From positions 4,712,001-4,776,000 of the forward strand of contig NZ_CP096883.1 in NCBI RefSeq assembly GCF_023273895.1: a stretch of 64,000 bases of DNA. Reading direction: 5' to 3'. The notes below the pieces were generated by a model. That model ran no database searches. It worked only from the letters and a program-made list of their open reading frames with translations, and was not told the origin of the DNA. The DNA is from Sphingobacterium sp. PCS056. GTDB lineage: Bacteria > Bacteroidota > Bacteroidia > Sphingobacteriales > Sphingobacteriaceae. The position numbers were made by a program, and so were the translations under genes. How positions within the stretch are numbered: position 1 is the stretch's first letter; each line of letters opens with the position of its first letter. Shown piece by piece: positions 1 through 7,740 of the stretch.

Positions 1-445
1 CGAAAAAATCGTTCAAGTTGGTATTCGTGATTTCAGTGAAGGTGAATTGGAAGCTGTAAAAAGTTCGAATAAAGTTAAAGTATATACCGATACCGATTTA
101 AAAGCGAACAGTTTTGAAGGAAAGACATGGAAAGATCAGTGTGATGAAATCTTAGCGCAGCTACCTCAACATGTAGCGGTCAGCTTTGACATCGATGCTT
201 TACAACGCTGGTACTGTCCAAATACAGGAACTCCTGTACCGGGCGGATTATCCTATGAGCAAGCAACTTATTTGTTGAGCAAATTGGCCAATAGCGATAA
301 AAATATCGTTGGTATTGATTTGGTTGAAGTTGCACCAGGAGAAGATGATTGGGATGGTAATGTAGGTGCCCGATTGTTATTCCATTTATGTGGTGTATTT
401 GCAAAAAACAATAAATTGGCTACAGGAACTAAAATTGTTTTATAA
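1..445 (+). CDS. Ureohydrolase (arginase/agmatinase/formiminoglutamase) family protein, 5'-truncated
   Basis: The reading frame is open from the window edge (codons begin at base 2) to a TAA at 443-445, so only the C-terminal part is present. The motif SFDIDAL followed by PNTGTPVPGG matches the last metal-binding signature of the ureohydrolase fold, in which the two Asp residues of D-x-D bind the Mn pair. The tail GIDLVEVAPGEDDWDGN is also usual for the family, with a conserved late Glu. Such enzymes hydrolyse a guanidino or formimino group to release urea or formamide in the cytoplasm. Substrate choice among arginine, agmatine and formiminoglutamate cannot be read from this fragment. The TTG at 47 is an internal codon, not the start. 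A terminator hairpin lies about 100 bp downstream. Confidence 0.85.
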   Translation, partial: EKIVQVGIRDFSEGELEAVKSSNKVKVYTDTDLKANSFEGKTWKDQCDEILAQLPQHVAVSFDIDALQRWYCPNTGTPVPGGLSYEQATYLLSKLANSDKNIVGIDLVEVAPGEDDWDGNVGARLLFHLCGVFAKNNKLATGTKIVL

Positions 446-541
446 CAGCATTAAAGACTAGATATCAAAATCAGATTGCCCCTACCCCCATATGGGTAAA
501 ATATTAAAATCCTGATACATAACACAGCAGGTAAAATGACA

Positions 542-571
542 AACAAAGCCAATCTTTCGATCGGCTTTGTT
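542..571 (+). terminator. Rho-independent-type terminator after the ureohydrolase gene
   Basis: The 9-bp perfect stem AACAAAGCC/GGCTTTGTT (542-550 with 563-571) has a 12-nt loop and is followed by a T-rich stretch. It lies between the ureohydrolase gene and the next rightward gene. Confidence 0.75.
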
Positions 572-699
572 GTTTTAATACAACATCATATGATATCCTC
601 TATGTTTAAGCCATCTAGGCTTAAGTGTACTGCTCTTAAGATAGGGATCGAGAAGATTATCATGGACTGAATTGAATATCCTTTAACGATAGAACAAAA

Positions 700-707
700 T
701 AAATTTG
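700..707 (+). promoter_or_regulatory. Possible -7 element (TAAATTTG) of the SMUG2-like gene
   Basis: TAAATTTG fits the Bacteroidota -7 consensus TAnnTTTG and lies 28 bp before the ATG at 736. A clean TTTG at the -33 position is not visible, only an ATTG about 25 bp upstream, so this is tentative. Confidence 0.35.
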
Positions 708-735
708 TAAATTAAAAAATTAGCGACGTCATTGT

Positions 736-1431
736 ATGGTTACCACTAAAACTTTAGCAGAAAAAATTATTGACTTCAATAAACAATTACAGTATCAAGG
801 TGATCTTCCCCCTGATTTTCAAGTATTAAATCCTTATTTAGGAAATCCGGAAACTTTGGTCGTTATGCAACAATTCTACCATAACTATTACAACGACACA
901 TCGAGTCGTAAATTTATCATTGGCATTAATCCGAGTCGTCATGGTGCTGGTGTCACTGGAGTACCATTTACGGACACCAAACGTTTGGAACACATTTGTG
1001 GTATTCCAATGAGATCGGCACACACACATGAAATTTCATCTGTTTTCCTTTACGATATGATCGCAGAATTTGGAGGCGCACAAGCTTTTTACAAACAATA
1101 TTATATCAATTCACCTTTTCCCCTAGCCATTGTCAGAAGAACAAAAGAGAACAAATGGATCAACGCCAATTATTACGACGATAAAAATCTATTTGAACTG
1201 GTTAAACCCTTTATGATAACCTCGCTGAAAAAACATATAAACTTAGGTCTAGATACCAGTGAAGCATTTGTATTAGGGAAAAAAAATGCAACATTTATTG
1301 AAAAAATAAACAAAGAAGAGCAGTTGTTTGAAAAATTGACAATTCTAGAGCATCCGCGTTATATACAACAGTATAAATCCCGAGATCGTGACCGCTATAT
1401 AAATAAATATATCGGTGTATTAGGCACTTAA
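736..1431 (+). CDS. SMUG2-like uracil-DNA glycosylase family protein (DUF4918 type)
   Basis: The 231-residue cytoplasmic protein has no signal peptide. The block FIIGINPSRHGAG (about residues 60-72) matches the uracil-glycosylase superfamily active-site loop, where a G-x-N/D-P segment positions the catalytic residue. The C-terminal LEHPRYIQQYK (about 204-214) matches the HP-containing motif 2 that clamps DNA. Both the motif spacing and the length match the SMUG2/DUF4918 group, known in Bacteroidota from Pedobacter. The expected role is removal of uracil and related lesions from DNA in base-excision repair. The ATG start is supported by a TAnnTTTG element 28 bp upstream. The gene stands alone between a terminator and a tRNA gene. 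The family call is fairly firm; the exact lesion specificity is inferred. Confidence 0.75.
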   Translation: MVTTKTLAEKIIDFNKQLQYQGDLPPDFQVLNPYLGNPETLVVMQQFYHNYYNDTSSRKFIIGINPSRHGAGVTGVPFTDTKRLEHICGIPMRSAHTHEISSVFLYDMIAEFGGAQAFYKQYYINSPFPLAIVRRTKENKWINANYYDDKNLFELVKPFMITSLKKHINLGLDTSEAFVLGKKNATFIEKINKEEQLFEKLTILEHPRYIQQYKSRDRDRYINKYIGVLGT

Positions 1432-1450
1432 AAGTTTAGTTCAAAAATTA

Positions 1451-1482
1451 TTTGGAGTATGTGCATAGAAATTCTATCTTTG
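1451..1482 (+). promoter_or_regulatory. Bacteroidota-type promoter of tRNA-Lys copy 1
   Basis: A perfect TTTG (-33) at 1451-1454 is followed after exactly 20 bp by TATCTTTG (TAnnTTTG, -7) at 1475-1482. The mature tRNA begins 38 bp downstream. Confidence 0.75.
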
Positions 1483-1520
1483 CATCACTTTCAAAAAAGG
1501 AATACATTCCAAAAAGAAAG

Positions 1521-1593
1521 GATTCCGTAGCTCAGCTGGTAGAGCAATACACTTTTAATGTATGGGTCCTGGGTTCGAATCCCAGCGGGATCA
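1521..1593 (+). tRNA. tRNA-Lys (anticodon TTT), copy 1
   Basis: This is a 73-nt cloverleaf. The acceptor stem GATTCCG pairs with CGGGATC (one T-G pair). The D-arm is AGCTCAGCTGGTAGAGCA, the anticodon arm ATACA-CTTTTAA-TGTAT carries TTT, and the T-arm is CTGGG-TTCGAAT-CCCAG. The discriminator base is A. The 3' CCA is not encoded (CAA follows), as is usual when CCA is added after transcription. The sequence is identical to the copy at 21509-21581. Confidence 0.97.
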
Positions 1594-1598
1594 CAAAG

Positions 1599-1628
1599 AA
1601 AAAGCTAATCGCAAGATTAGCTTTTTTT
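1599..1628 (+). terminator. Terminator of tRNA-Lys copy 1
   Basis: The 12-bp perfect stem AAAAAGCTAATC/GATTAGCTTTTT has the tetraloop GCAA and is followed by T residues. It begins 6 nt after the tRNA. The core of this hairpin is the exact reverse complement of the hairpin core at 21868-21889 downstream of tRNA-Lys copy 2. Confidence 0.85.
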
Positions 1629-1715
1629 GTTTAAAGATATTTGGGATTCGAAAGAAGAGAAAAACAAATCTCATTTATCATTTCAAACGCTAACAAAACA
1701 GCCTAAAATCATAGG

Positions 1716-1746
1716 TTCCTATAATATCTACCAGCATTCCTATAAT
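1716..1746 (+). promoter_or_regulatory. Two direct 10-bp repeats, 21-bp period, upstream of the TonB receptor
   Basis: TTCCTATAAT occurs at 1716-1725 and again at 1737-1746, so the two copies lie on the same DNA face two helical turns apart. They are 50-80 bp upstream of the TonB-dependent receptor ATG. LytTR-family regulators are known to bind direct repeats with about this spacing, and a LytTR regulator is encoded in the same locus (5046-5774). The operator role is inferred. Confidence 0.4.
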
Positions 1747-1796
1747 AAAAAATATGGGACTGCACGAAAGGGCTACTTTCGTAGAAAATTCGAAAA

Positions 1797-4124
1797 ATGT
1801 TAAAATCAATATCTTTTTTATTCCTTCTTATATCGCTTTCGCATCTATCCATTGCTCAAAAGAGATATACGATATCGGGGACAATCACAGATGTCTCAAG
1901 CGGCGAAACACTGATTGGTGCTACGGTCCGACTACAAGAATTACCTCAATCAAGCAGTTTAAGCAATTCTTATGGCTTTTATTCTGTTTCAGCTACATCA
2001 GGACGATACCTACTCGTCGGCTCTTATGTAGGTTATAAAACCTTTACAGATACCGTATCCTTAGATAGCGATATGGTGTTACCCATTGCACTGCAATCGC
2101 AATCTACATTAGATGAAGTAGTCGTTTCTGTCAACAGAAAAAACAATAAAAACATTTCATCTCCACAGATGGGAATTGAAAAACTCAATATGAGCCAGAT
2201 TAATCAGTTGCCTGTGGTATTGGGTGAACAAGATATCTTAAAAAGTATCACGCTCATGCCCGGAATAAAAACTTCTGGAGAAGGCAATACCGGCTTTTAC
2301 GTTCGTGGAGGTGGTTCGGATCAAAATTTAATTTTATTGGATGAAGCGACTGTATACAATGCCTCTCACCTATTAGGATTCTTTTCCACCTTTAATTCAG
2401 ATGCCATTAAAGATGTCAGTATTTACAAAGGTGGCATGCCTGCCGAATATGGAGGTCGACTGTCTTCGGTCCTAGATATAAAAATGAATGAAGGAAATAA
2501 TAAAAAAATAACGGTCCAAGGTGGCATAGGAATGATTGCTTCTCGGATCAAAGTTGAAGGACCGATTGTAAAAGATAAAGGATCATTTATGATATCTGCA
2601 CGCCGCACGTATGCAGATCTATTTCTCAAAGCCTCATCAGATACAACCATCAACAAAAGTACACTCTACTTTTATGACATCAACGCAAAAGCCAATTACA
2701 GATTCAACGATAAAAATGCGATCTATCTTTCCGGTTATTTTGGTAAAGATGTACTGGGACTGCAGGATATCTTTGGGACCAACTGGGGCAATGCAACAGG
2801 TACAGTAAGATTTAACCATGTATTCAACAACAAGCTATTCTCAAATACGTCTTTCATCTACAGTAATTATAACTATGTCATTGAAGGACTAGATCGCAAT
2901 GATGGATTTAAAGCGACTTCAAAAATTACAGACCTCAATCTCAAGCAAGATTTTCAATATTATGCGGCATACAACCATAACTTAAAATTTGGTTTACAAG
3001 CAACACGGCATGATATTGCTCCTGGAGATATTACTACAACTGCAAGTTCGAGCTTCAACGACAAACATGTAGAACATCGCTATGGTTATGAAATAGCGGC
3101 ATATATAAGCGATGAATGGAAATTAAACGATAAACTCAGTATGTTATATGGCTTACGTTTAAGCTCGATGTTGCTTGTCGGACCGGGCACTTTCAACAGC
3201 TATGATGCTGCAGGTAATATCACGGTTTCCAAAAAGTACCATTCAGGCGAAGTCGTACAGAATTACCTCAACTTAGAACCCCGCTTCAGTGTAAGCTATA
3301 TGCTCAATGAGCAGCAGTCCATCAAAGCATCATACAATAGAAACACACAAAACATCCACTTATTAACAAATTCGACGAGTTCAAGTCCTACAGATCTGTA
3401 TGTCATGAGCAGTAAAAATATCAAACCACAAATTGCAGATCAGGTTTCTGCGGGATATTTTAGAAATTTCAAGGACAACACCTATGAATTTTCAGCAGAA
3501 TTTTATTATAAAAATCTACAAAATCAAATCGACTATAAAGATGCCGCACAATTGCTCGTCAATCAAGATGTAGAATCCCAATTACTATATGGCTTTGGTA
3601 GAGCTTATGGTACCGAAATATTTCTGAAGAAAAAATATGGAAAGTTTAATGGATGGGTTGGGTATACCTTGTCCAAGACGGAACGTAAATTTAAGGAAAT
3701 CAACGATGGCAGATATTACCCTGCCACCCATGACAGGACACATGACCTATCCTTAGTGGCTATCTACAAATATAATGACCAATGGACATTCTCCAGCAAT
3801 TTTGTTTATGGAACTGGTAAAGCCGTAACCTATCCGACAGGTAAATATCATGTCGGTGGTCACACTATCTATTCTTATTCAGAAAGAAATGCATATCGCC
3901 AACCTCCCACACACCGTCTAGATATAGCAGCTACGTATGAAGGCAAGCCTGGTAAATACTTCCAATCGAGCTGGACATTTGGCGTCTACAACGTATATGC
4001 ACAAAAAGATCCATATCGCATTACATTCAAAGATAGCAAAAATGTGCCTCATGCAACGGAGGCTGTTCAAACCAGTATTTTTGGAGTGCCCATTCCTTCT
4101 GTTACCTGGAATTTTAAATTTTAA
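1797..4124 (+). CDS. TonB-dependent outer-membrane receptor with CarboxypepD_reg-like N-terminal domain
   Basis: The 775-residue protein begins with a signal peptide (about residues 1-20, ending SIAQ). A carboxypeptidase-regulatory-like beta-sandwich follows (about 25-105), with the usual SGETLIGATV and GFYSV repeats, then a TonB-box-like LDEVVVS and a plug domain (PGIKTSGEGNTGFYVRGG, DEATVYN). A porin-type beta-barrel fills the rest and ends in an aromatic-rich strand (TWNFKF). It should import a bulky nutrient through the outer membrane using TonB/ExbBD energy. The ligand is unknown. At 775 residues it is a short, non-SusC receptor, of the kind commonly paired with DUF4249 lipoproteins. The next gene starts 18 bp after the stop and is such a protein. 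A small perfect hairpin (1764-1782) lies 14 bp before the ATG. Confidence 0.88.
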   Translation: MLKSISFLFLLISLSHLSIAQKRYTISGTITDVSSGETLIGATVRLQELPQSSSLSNSYGFYSVSATSGRYLLVGSYVGYKTFTDTVSLDSDMVLPIALQSQSTLDEVVVSVNRKNNKNISSPQMGIEKLNMSQINQLPVVLGEQDILKSITLMPGIKTSGEGNTGFYVRGGGSDQNLILLDEATVYNASHLLGFFSTFNSDAIKDVSIYKGGMPAEYGGRLSSVLDIKMNEGNNKKITVQGGIGMIASRIKVEGPIVKDKGSFMISARRTYADLFLKASSDTTINKSTLYFYDINAKANYRFNDKNAIYLSGYFGKDVLGLQDIFGTNWGNATGTVRFNHVFNNKLFSNTSFIYSNYNYVIEGLDRNDGFKATSKITDLNLKQDFQYYAAYNHNLKFGLQATRHDIAPGDITTTASSSFNDKHVEHRYGYEIAAYISDEWKLNDKLSMLYGLRLSSMLLVGPGTFNSYDAAGNITVSKKYHSGEVVQNYLNLEPRFSVSYMLNEQQSIKASYNRNTQNIHLLTNSTSSSPTDLYVMSSKNIKPQIADQVSAGYFRNFKDNTYEFSAEFYYKNLQNQIDYKDAAQLLVNQDVESQLLYGFGRAYGTEIFLKKKYGKFNGWVGYTLSKTERKFKEINDGRYYPATHDRTHDLSLVAIYKYNDQWTFSSNFVYGTGKAVTYPTGKYHVGGHTIYSYSERNAYRQPPTHRLDIAATYEGKPGKYFQSSWTFGVYNVYAQKDPYRITFKDSKNVPHATEAVQTSIFGVPIPSVTWNFKF

Positions 4125-4142
4125 TCTTAAATCAGAACAAAC

Positions 4143-4931
4143 ATGAAAACATATATTCCATATTCGCTTATCCTGATGCTTTTTATTTTAGCGACTTCTT
4201 GTGAAAAAGTCATTGATATTCAAGTTGACGATGATATAGGCAAGCTTGTCATTGAAGGTACCATTAACAATACTGATGAACAACAGGAAATCAAGCTCAG
4301 TAAAAATATCGCATTTTCAGATCGCAACAACTATCCAGCAGTGTCAGGTGCGACTGTTATTGTCCGGGATGATGAAAAAAATGAATTTGTATTTAGCGAG
4401 ACGAGCGCAGGCACCTATATTGCAAAATCATTTACAGGAATACCCGGCAAAACCTACAGTTTTGAAGTTCAGGTTAATGAAAATAAATATACGGCGATAT
4501 CGCAGATGCCTCAAGTGGTAACACTAGATTCGATTGCTGCAGAAAAGCCCAAATTCGGAGAAAAAGATACACGGAATATAAAAGTATTCTACCAGGATCC
4601 AAAAGATCAAATTAATCAGTATCGATTTGTCCTTTTTGTCAATGAGAAGCAAATCAATGATATCTATGCTGTAAATGACGATTTTAACAATGGAAATCAA
4701 GTTAGCATAACTTTAAGACCCAAGGAAGATGTCGATATTGTTTCTGGAGATAAAATTCGTGTCGAGATGATCGGGATGGATAGAAACGTCTATCAGTATT
4801 GGTATAGTCTCATGCAACAATCTGCTGGTGCAGGCATAACCCCTAGCAATCCCCCAACAAATATTAGCCCATATGTATTTGGTTATTTTAGTGCACAAAC
4901 CCATTCAAGCAAAAGCATAAGGGTGGATTGA
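4143..4931 (+). CDS. DUF4249-type outer-membrane lipoprotein
   Basis: The 262-residue protein has a lipoprotein signal peptide ending in ILATSC, so Cys20 would be the acylated residue. The N-terminal part (GKLVIEGTINN...SGATVIVRDD, then TYIAKS and GKTYSFEV) is a beta-sandwich pattern typical of DUF4249 proteins, which are almost always encoded next to a TonB receptor. It is shorter than many family members. It starts 18 bp after the receptor stop and is surely co-transcribed with it. The likely role is a surface lid or ligand-binding partner of the receptor, analogous to SusD but unrelated in sequence; this role is inferred. Confidence 0.75.
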   Translation: MKTYIPYSLILMLFILATSCEKVIDIQVDDDIGKLVIEGTINNTDEQQEIKLSKNIAFSDRNNYPAVSGATVIVRDDEKNEFVFSETSAGTYIAKSFTGIPGKTYSFEVQVNENKYTAISQMPQVVTLDSIAAEKPKFGEKDTRNIKVFYQDPKDQINQYRFVLFVNEKQINDIYAVNDDFNNGNQVSITLRPKEDVDIVSGDKIRVEMIGMDRNVYQYWYSLMQQSAGAGITPSNPPTNISPYVFGYFSAQTHSSKSIRVD

Positions 4932-4943
4932 CCCATTTCTAAT

Positions 4944-4983
4944 AAAACAAAGGAGATTTCATAGTGGAGATCTCCTTTGTTTT
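4944..4983. terminator. Bidirectional terminator between convergent operons
   Basis: The arms AAAACAAAGGAGA (4944-4956) and TCTCCTTTGTTTT (4971-4983) form a perfect 13-bp stem around a 14-nt loop. The A and T tracts at either end allow termination in both directions, fitting its place between the DUF4249 gene and the leftward LytTR gene. Confidence 0.85.
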
Positions 4984-5045
4984 TATAGCTCAGAGTCAGC
5001 ATCCGTTATACCTCTAGGCATTTAACATCCTCCTCTGTTCCCATA

Positions 5046-5774
5046 TTACCGATTAATAGTGTGCTTTTCAATACGCTTTAACAAATTCTCTTTAAAGCTA
5101 GCTCCTAGGGGCATCTCAAATCCAGCCACAGTCACCCAATGATTATCCACACTTTCAATATTATTCAAATTGACGACAAATGACTTGTTGACACGGACAA
5201 AATCCGAACCGGGCAGTTGATTACAAATGGTCTTGATATTCATCGCTACCATTAATTTTTTATTCTTTGTATGAATCATCACATAATCTTTCATCGCCTC
5301 TATGTATTGAATTTCATTTAATTCCAGTCGAAACAGTTTGCGATCAGCTTTTACAAAAATGTGATCAGTCTGCGTTACTATTTCCTGCTCTGATATGTTT
5401 TTTTGAAAATGGTTAATTACTTTATCCACAGCTTTTTTCAAACGGTCTTCAGCAATAGGCTTTAAAAGATAATCTAAAGCATTCAATTCGTAACTTTCTA
5501 AAGCATAATTGGGATAGGCTGTCGTAAAGATAATCTGGATAGAAGCTGGGACAAGCTTTGCAAACTCCAATCCAGTCTCCTCCGGCAAATGAATATCTAA
5601 AAAAACCAAATCTAACTGTTGCCCTTCCATGATCATACGGGCATCTTCTGTATTACTATACATACCCATACACTCCAAGCACTCATAATCTTTTAATAAT
5701 TTGACCAGCCCCCTCCTAGCCAAGGGTTCGTCCTCAATGACAATATATTTAATCGTTAACTTGTCTTTAGTCAT
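5046..5774 (-). CDS. LytTR-family response regulator
   Basis: The 242-residue cytoplasmic regulator has an N-terminal receiver domain with acidic pocket E14/D15, phospho-acceptor D60 (in VFLDIHLP), T85 region and K105 (LLKP). The C-terminal LytTR DNA-binding domain (about 140-238) includes RLELNEIQYIEAMKDYV and FVRVNKSFVVNL. Its partner is the LytS-type kinase whose stop codon lies 1 bp upstream of this gene's start, so the two are translationally coupled. LytTR domains bind direct repeats about 21 bp apart. A candidate pair sits upstream of the neighbouring TonB receptor (1716-1746), suggesting but not proving that this system controls the receptor operon. Confidence 0.92.
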   Translation of the reverse strand: MTKDKLTIKYIVIEDEPLARRGLVKLLKDYECLECMGMYSNTEDARMIMEGQQLDLVFLDIHLPEETGLEFAKLVPASIQIIFTTAYPNYALESYELNALDYLLKPIAEDRLKKAVDKVINHFQKNISEQEIVTQTDHIFVKADRKLFRLELNEIQYIEAMKDYVMIHTKNKKLMVAMNIKTICNQLPGSDFVRVNKSFVVNLNNIESVDNHWVTVAGFEMPLGASFKENLLKRIEKHTINR

Positions 5775-5775
5775 A

Positions 5776-6861
5776 TCAATCTTTTATTGGAATACTTAAA
5801 AAAACTTTAAATATATCTCCACCATCATCTATCTGTAAATCATATGTCTGAGGATAAAGGATTTCTAGTCGTTTACGAATATTACTCAATCCTAAACCCC
5901 CATACGCTGTTTGATGCAGTTTCTTTTTTTGCGAATTGATACATGTAAAACAAATATGCTGATTATTTATGGATAACTGGATCTGTACATGTAAACCTCC
6001 CTCCATAGTTTGATGTGCACCATGCTTGACCACATTTTCAATAAAAGGTATAAAAAGAAATGGTGATACATGCATCTTTTCCAAATCGCTATCAACCTTA
6101 AAATCCACTATAAATTTATCCCTACGGATATCTTCCAGAAAGAGAATATTTCTCAATACCACTATTTCTTTCCCAAGTTCGATCGTATCCCCTTTTGATA
6201 AATACAATTGATTTCGAAGAATATCACTCAGTTTCACTAGAACTTTTGATGCTAATTTGGGGTTTTCATCAATCAAAAAATTGATATTATTGAGTGTATT
6301 GAATAGAAAATGAGGATTAATCTGACTTTTGAGCTGTTCTAGTTGAATGGTTAATGTATTATTTTCAAATTCTTTAAACCGAATCAAATTAACAATCCAT
6401 ATTTTAAACAACTTAACACTACTTACCGCGGCTATAAAAATAGTAAATAGAATAATCAAAACGATAAAGTCCTTCCAGTTTAAAAGAGACTGATCCTGTT
6501 TTTTAATAAACTGCAATTCCTGACTTTCTAGTACCAACATACTTAAAAATATGAAAGTGTAAAGGGCAAATAAGCTGCCGGCATAATCTAAGAATCGACT
6601 TTTTAGTATGAAAAAAGGAATTAAAATATAATGATTGATATAAAATAGCGCCAGAAGGATGAGGATTGAAATGAATTTGACCCATAAATTCCACATCTCC
6701 GTGTCCTTATCGACCTCAGCGGGGGCACTATTGGGTAAAAAATGAATCCCTATGATGGCTGCTATCAATAGAATATGTCGAATCCAACGATATTTACTAT
6801 CGATTATAAAATCTATAAAAAGACTATTTTCATAGCCTATGATTATTTGTCCATTTTTCAT
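5776..6861 (-). CDS. LytS/YehU-type membrane histidine kinase (His_kinase family)
   Basis: The 361-residue protein has four predicted transmembrane segments in the first 155 residues (around 28-42, 60-85, 94-110 and 132-149) and no large periplasmic sensor. The phospho-acceptor region is SQINPHFLFNTLNNINFL with His184. An N-box (FIPFIENVVKHG) and a short G-box (YGGLGLSNIRKRL) follow. This is the compact kinase type that pairs with LytTR regulators. It should autophosphorylate and pass phosphate to the downstream regulator. The ATG at 6861 is preceded by TATCTTTG, a -7-like element at 6890-6897. The ligand is unknown. Confidence 0.92.
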   Translation of the reverse strand: MKNGQIIIGYENSLFIDFIIDSKYRWIRHILLIAAIIGIHFLPNSAPAEVDKDTEMWNLWVKFISILILLALFYINHYILIPFFILKSRFLDYAGSLFALYTFIFLSMLVLESQELQFIKKQDQSLLNWKDFIVLIILFTIFIAAVSSVKLFKIWIVNLIRFKEFENNTLTIQLEQLKSQINPHFLFNTLNNINFLIDENPKLASKVLVKLSDILRNQLYLSKGDTIELGKEIVVLRNILFLEDIRRDKFIVDFKVDSDLEKMHVSPFLFIPFIENVVKHGAHQTMEGGLHVQIQLSINNQHICFTCINSQKKKLHQTAYGGLGLSNIRKRLEILYPQTYDLQIDDGGDIFKVFLSIPIKD

Positions 6862-6889
6862 ATAAAGAGTCGGTCAAGAGCATTTGTAG

Positions 6890-6897
6890 CAAAGATA
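6890..6897 (-). promoter_or_regulatory. Possible -7 element of the LytS/LytTR operon
   Basis: On the minus strand TATCTTTG matches TAnnTTTG, 28 bp upstream of the kinase ATG. No clear TTTG is found at the -33 position. Confidence 0.4.
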
Positions 6898-7228
6898 CGC
6901 TATAAAGATGAAAACGATCTGGTGGCCTTGCCTCCCTTTATTTAATTGAGATATGCACACTGCTACGCTCTTGCATGAGGTCAAAAATATTTTTGATGAA
7001 TCTTCTCAAGATTGAAATTAGATTCAAATAATTCTTTAACTTTGTAATACATAAAAATAACTATTCTATCTATAGGTACATCTTGTTTGTTTAAATACAG
7101 AAAAAGCTATTTATCATTGAAAAATAAATAAGCATATTTGGATACAAACCAATGTATTAAACTTTTGTTATTACAATAATAACAGCATTGATATATTGTT
7201 AAGGCGACTTTATTAAGATCTCTTACTT
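6898..7228. other. Intergenic region between divergent signalling genes
   Basis: The A+T-rich stretch has no convincing ORF. A rightward -7-like element TAACTTTG lies at 7037-7044, with an ATTG 22 bp upstream (7011-7014). That would give the receiver gene at 7229 a long leader of about 180 nt. I see no strong hairpin in the leader. Confidence 0.4.
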
Positions 7229-7714
7229 ATGACAACAAATAACATGGAAAATAAAAAACCCAAAATAACTGTATTATATGTTGATGACGAGGAAAACAAT
7301 CTCGTTTCTTTTAAAGCGACATTCCGTTTCAAGTATAAAATATTCACTGCTATCAGTGGTTCTGAAGCCATTGATATTGTCAAGAAAAATCAAATTGATG
7401 TCATTGTGACCGATCAACGGATGCCAGAAATGACGGGCGTTGAATTATTGGAAGAGATTATCAACATCGATCCAGAGCCTATGCGTATTTTATTAACAGG
7501 CTATACGGATATGGGTGCAGTAATAGATGCTGTAAACAAAGGAAAGATTTTTCATTATCTCAACAAACCATGGAGCGAAGAGGAACTAGACGAAACCATT
7601 AATCGCGCCTATGATATCTATTCTGAACGCAAGAATTTACTGGAGACGTATTCAAAACTGGAATTATCCAATGAACAATTAGAATTTTTACTGCGTCAAA
7701 AACTACTTTCTTAA
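7229..7714 (+). CDS. Stand-alone response regulator receiver protein with C-terminal helical tail
   Basis: The 161-residue protein has a receiver domain at about residues 12-135, with D19/D20, phospho-acceptor D62 in VTDQRMP and a KPW signature in place of the common KPF. A charged alpha-helical tail follows (about 125-158) and there is no DNA-binding or enzymatic output domain. The receiver resembles the N-terminal receiver of the convergent hybrid kinase (7741-8826): both share the DE-NNL-FKA-FR start, DQRMP, the DAVNKG helix and KPW. This suggests paralogy and a role as a phosphate shuttle or protein-binding switch. ATG 7229 is the longer choice; Met6 is an alternative start. Confidence 0.88.
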   Translation: MTTNNMENKKPKITVLYVDDEENNLVSFKATFRFKYKIFTAISGSEAIDIVKKNQIDVIVTDQRMPEMTGVELLEEIINIDPEPMRILLTGYTDMGAVIDAVNKGKIFHYLNKPWSEEELDETINRAYDIYSERKNLLETYSKLELSNEQLEFLLRQKLLS

Positions 7715-7740
7715 GTAATTAATTAGCTTTTATACATCAA

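Noticed and set aside
1452..1634. 60-codon ORF covering tRNA-Lys copy 1
   Set aside because: It runs through the tRNA and its terminator and has no family resemblance.
1754..2038. 94-codon ORF overlapping the TonB receptor start
   Set aside because: It is a shadow in another frame of the receptor's signal peptide and N-terminal domain.
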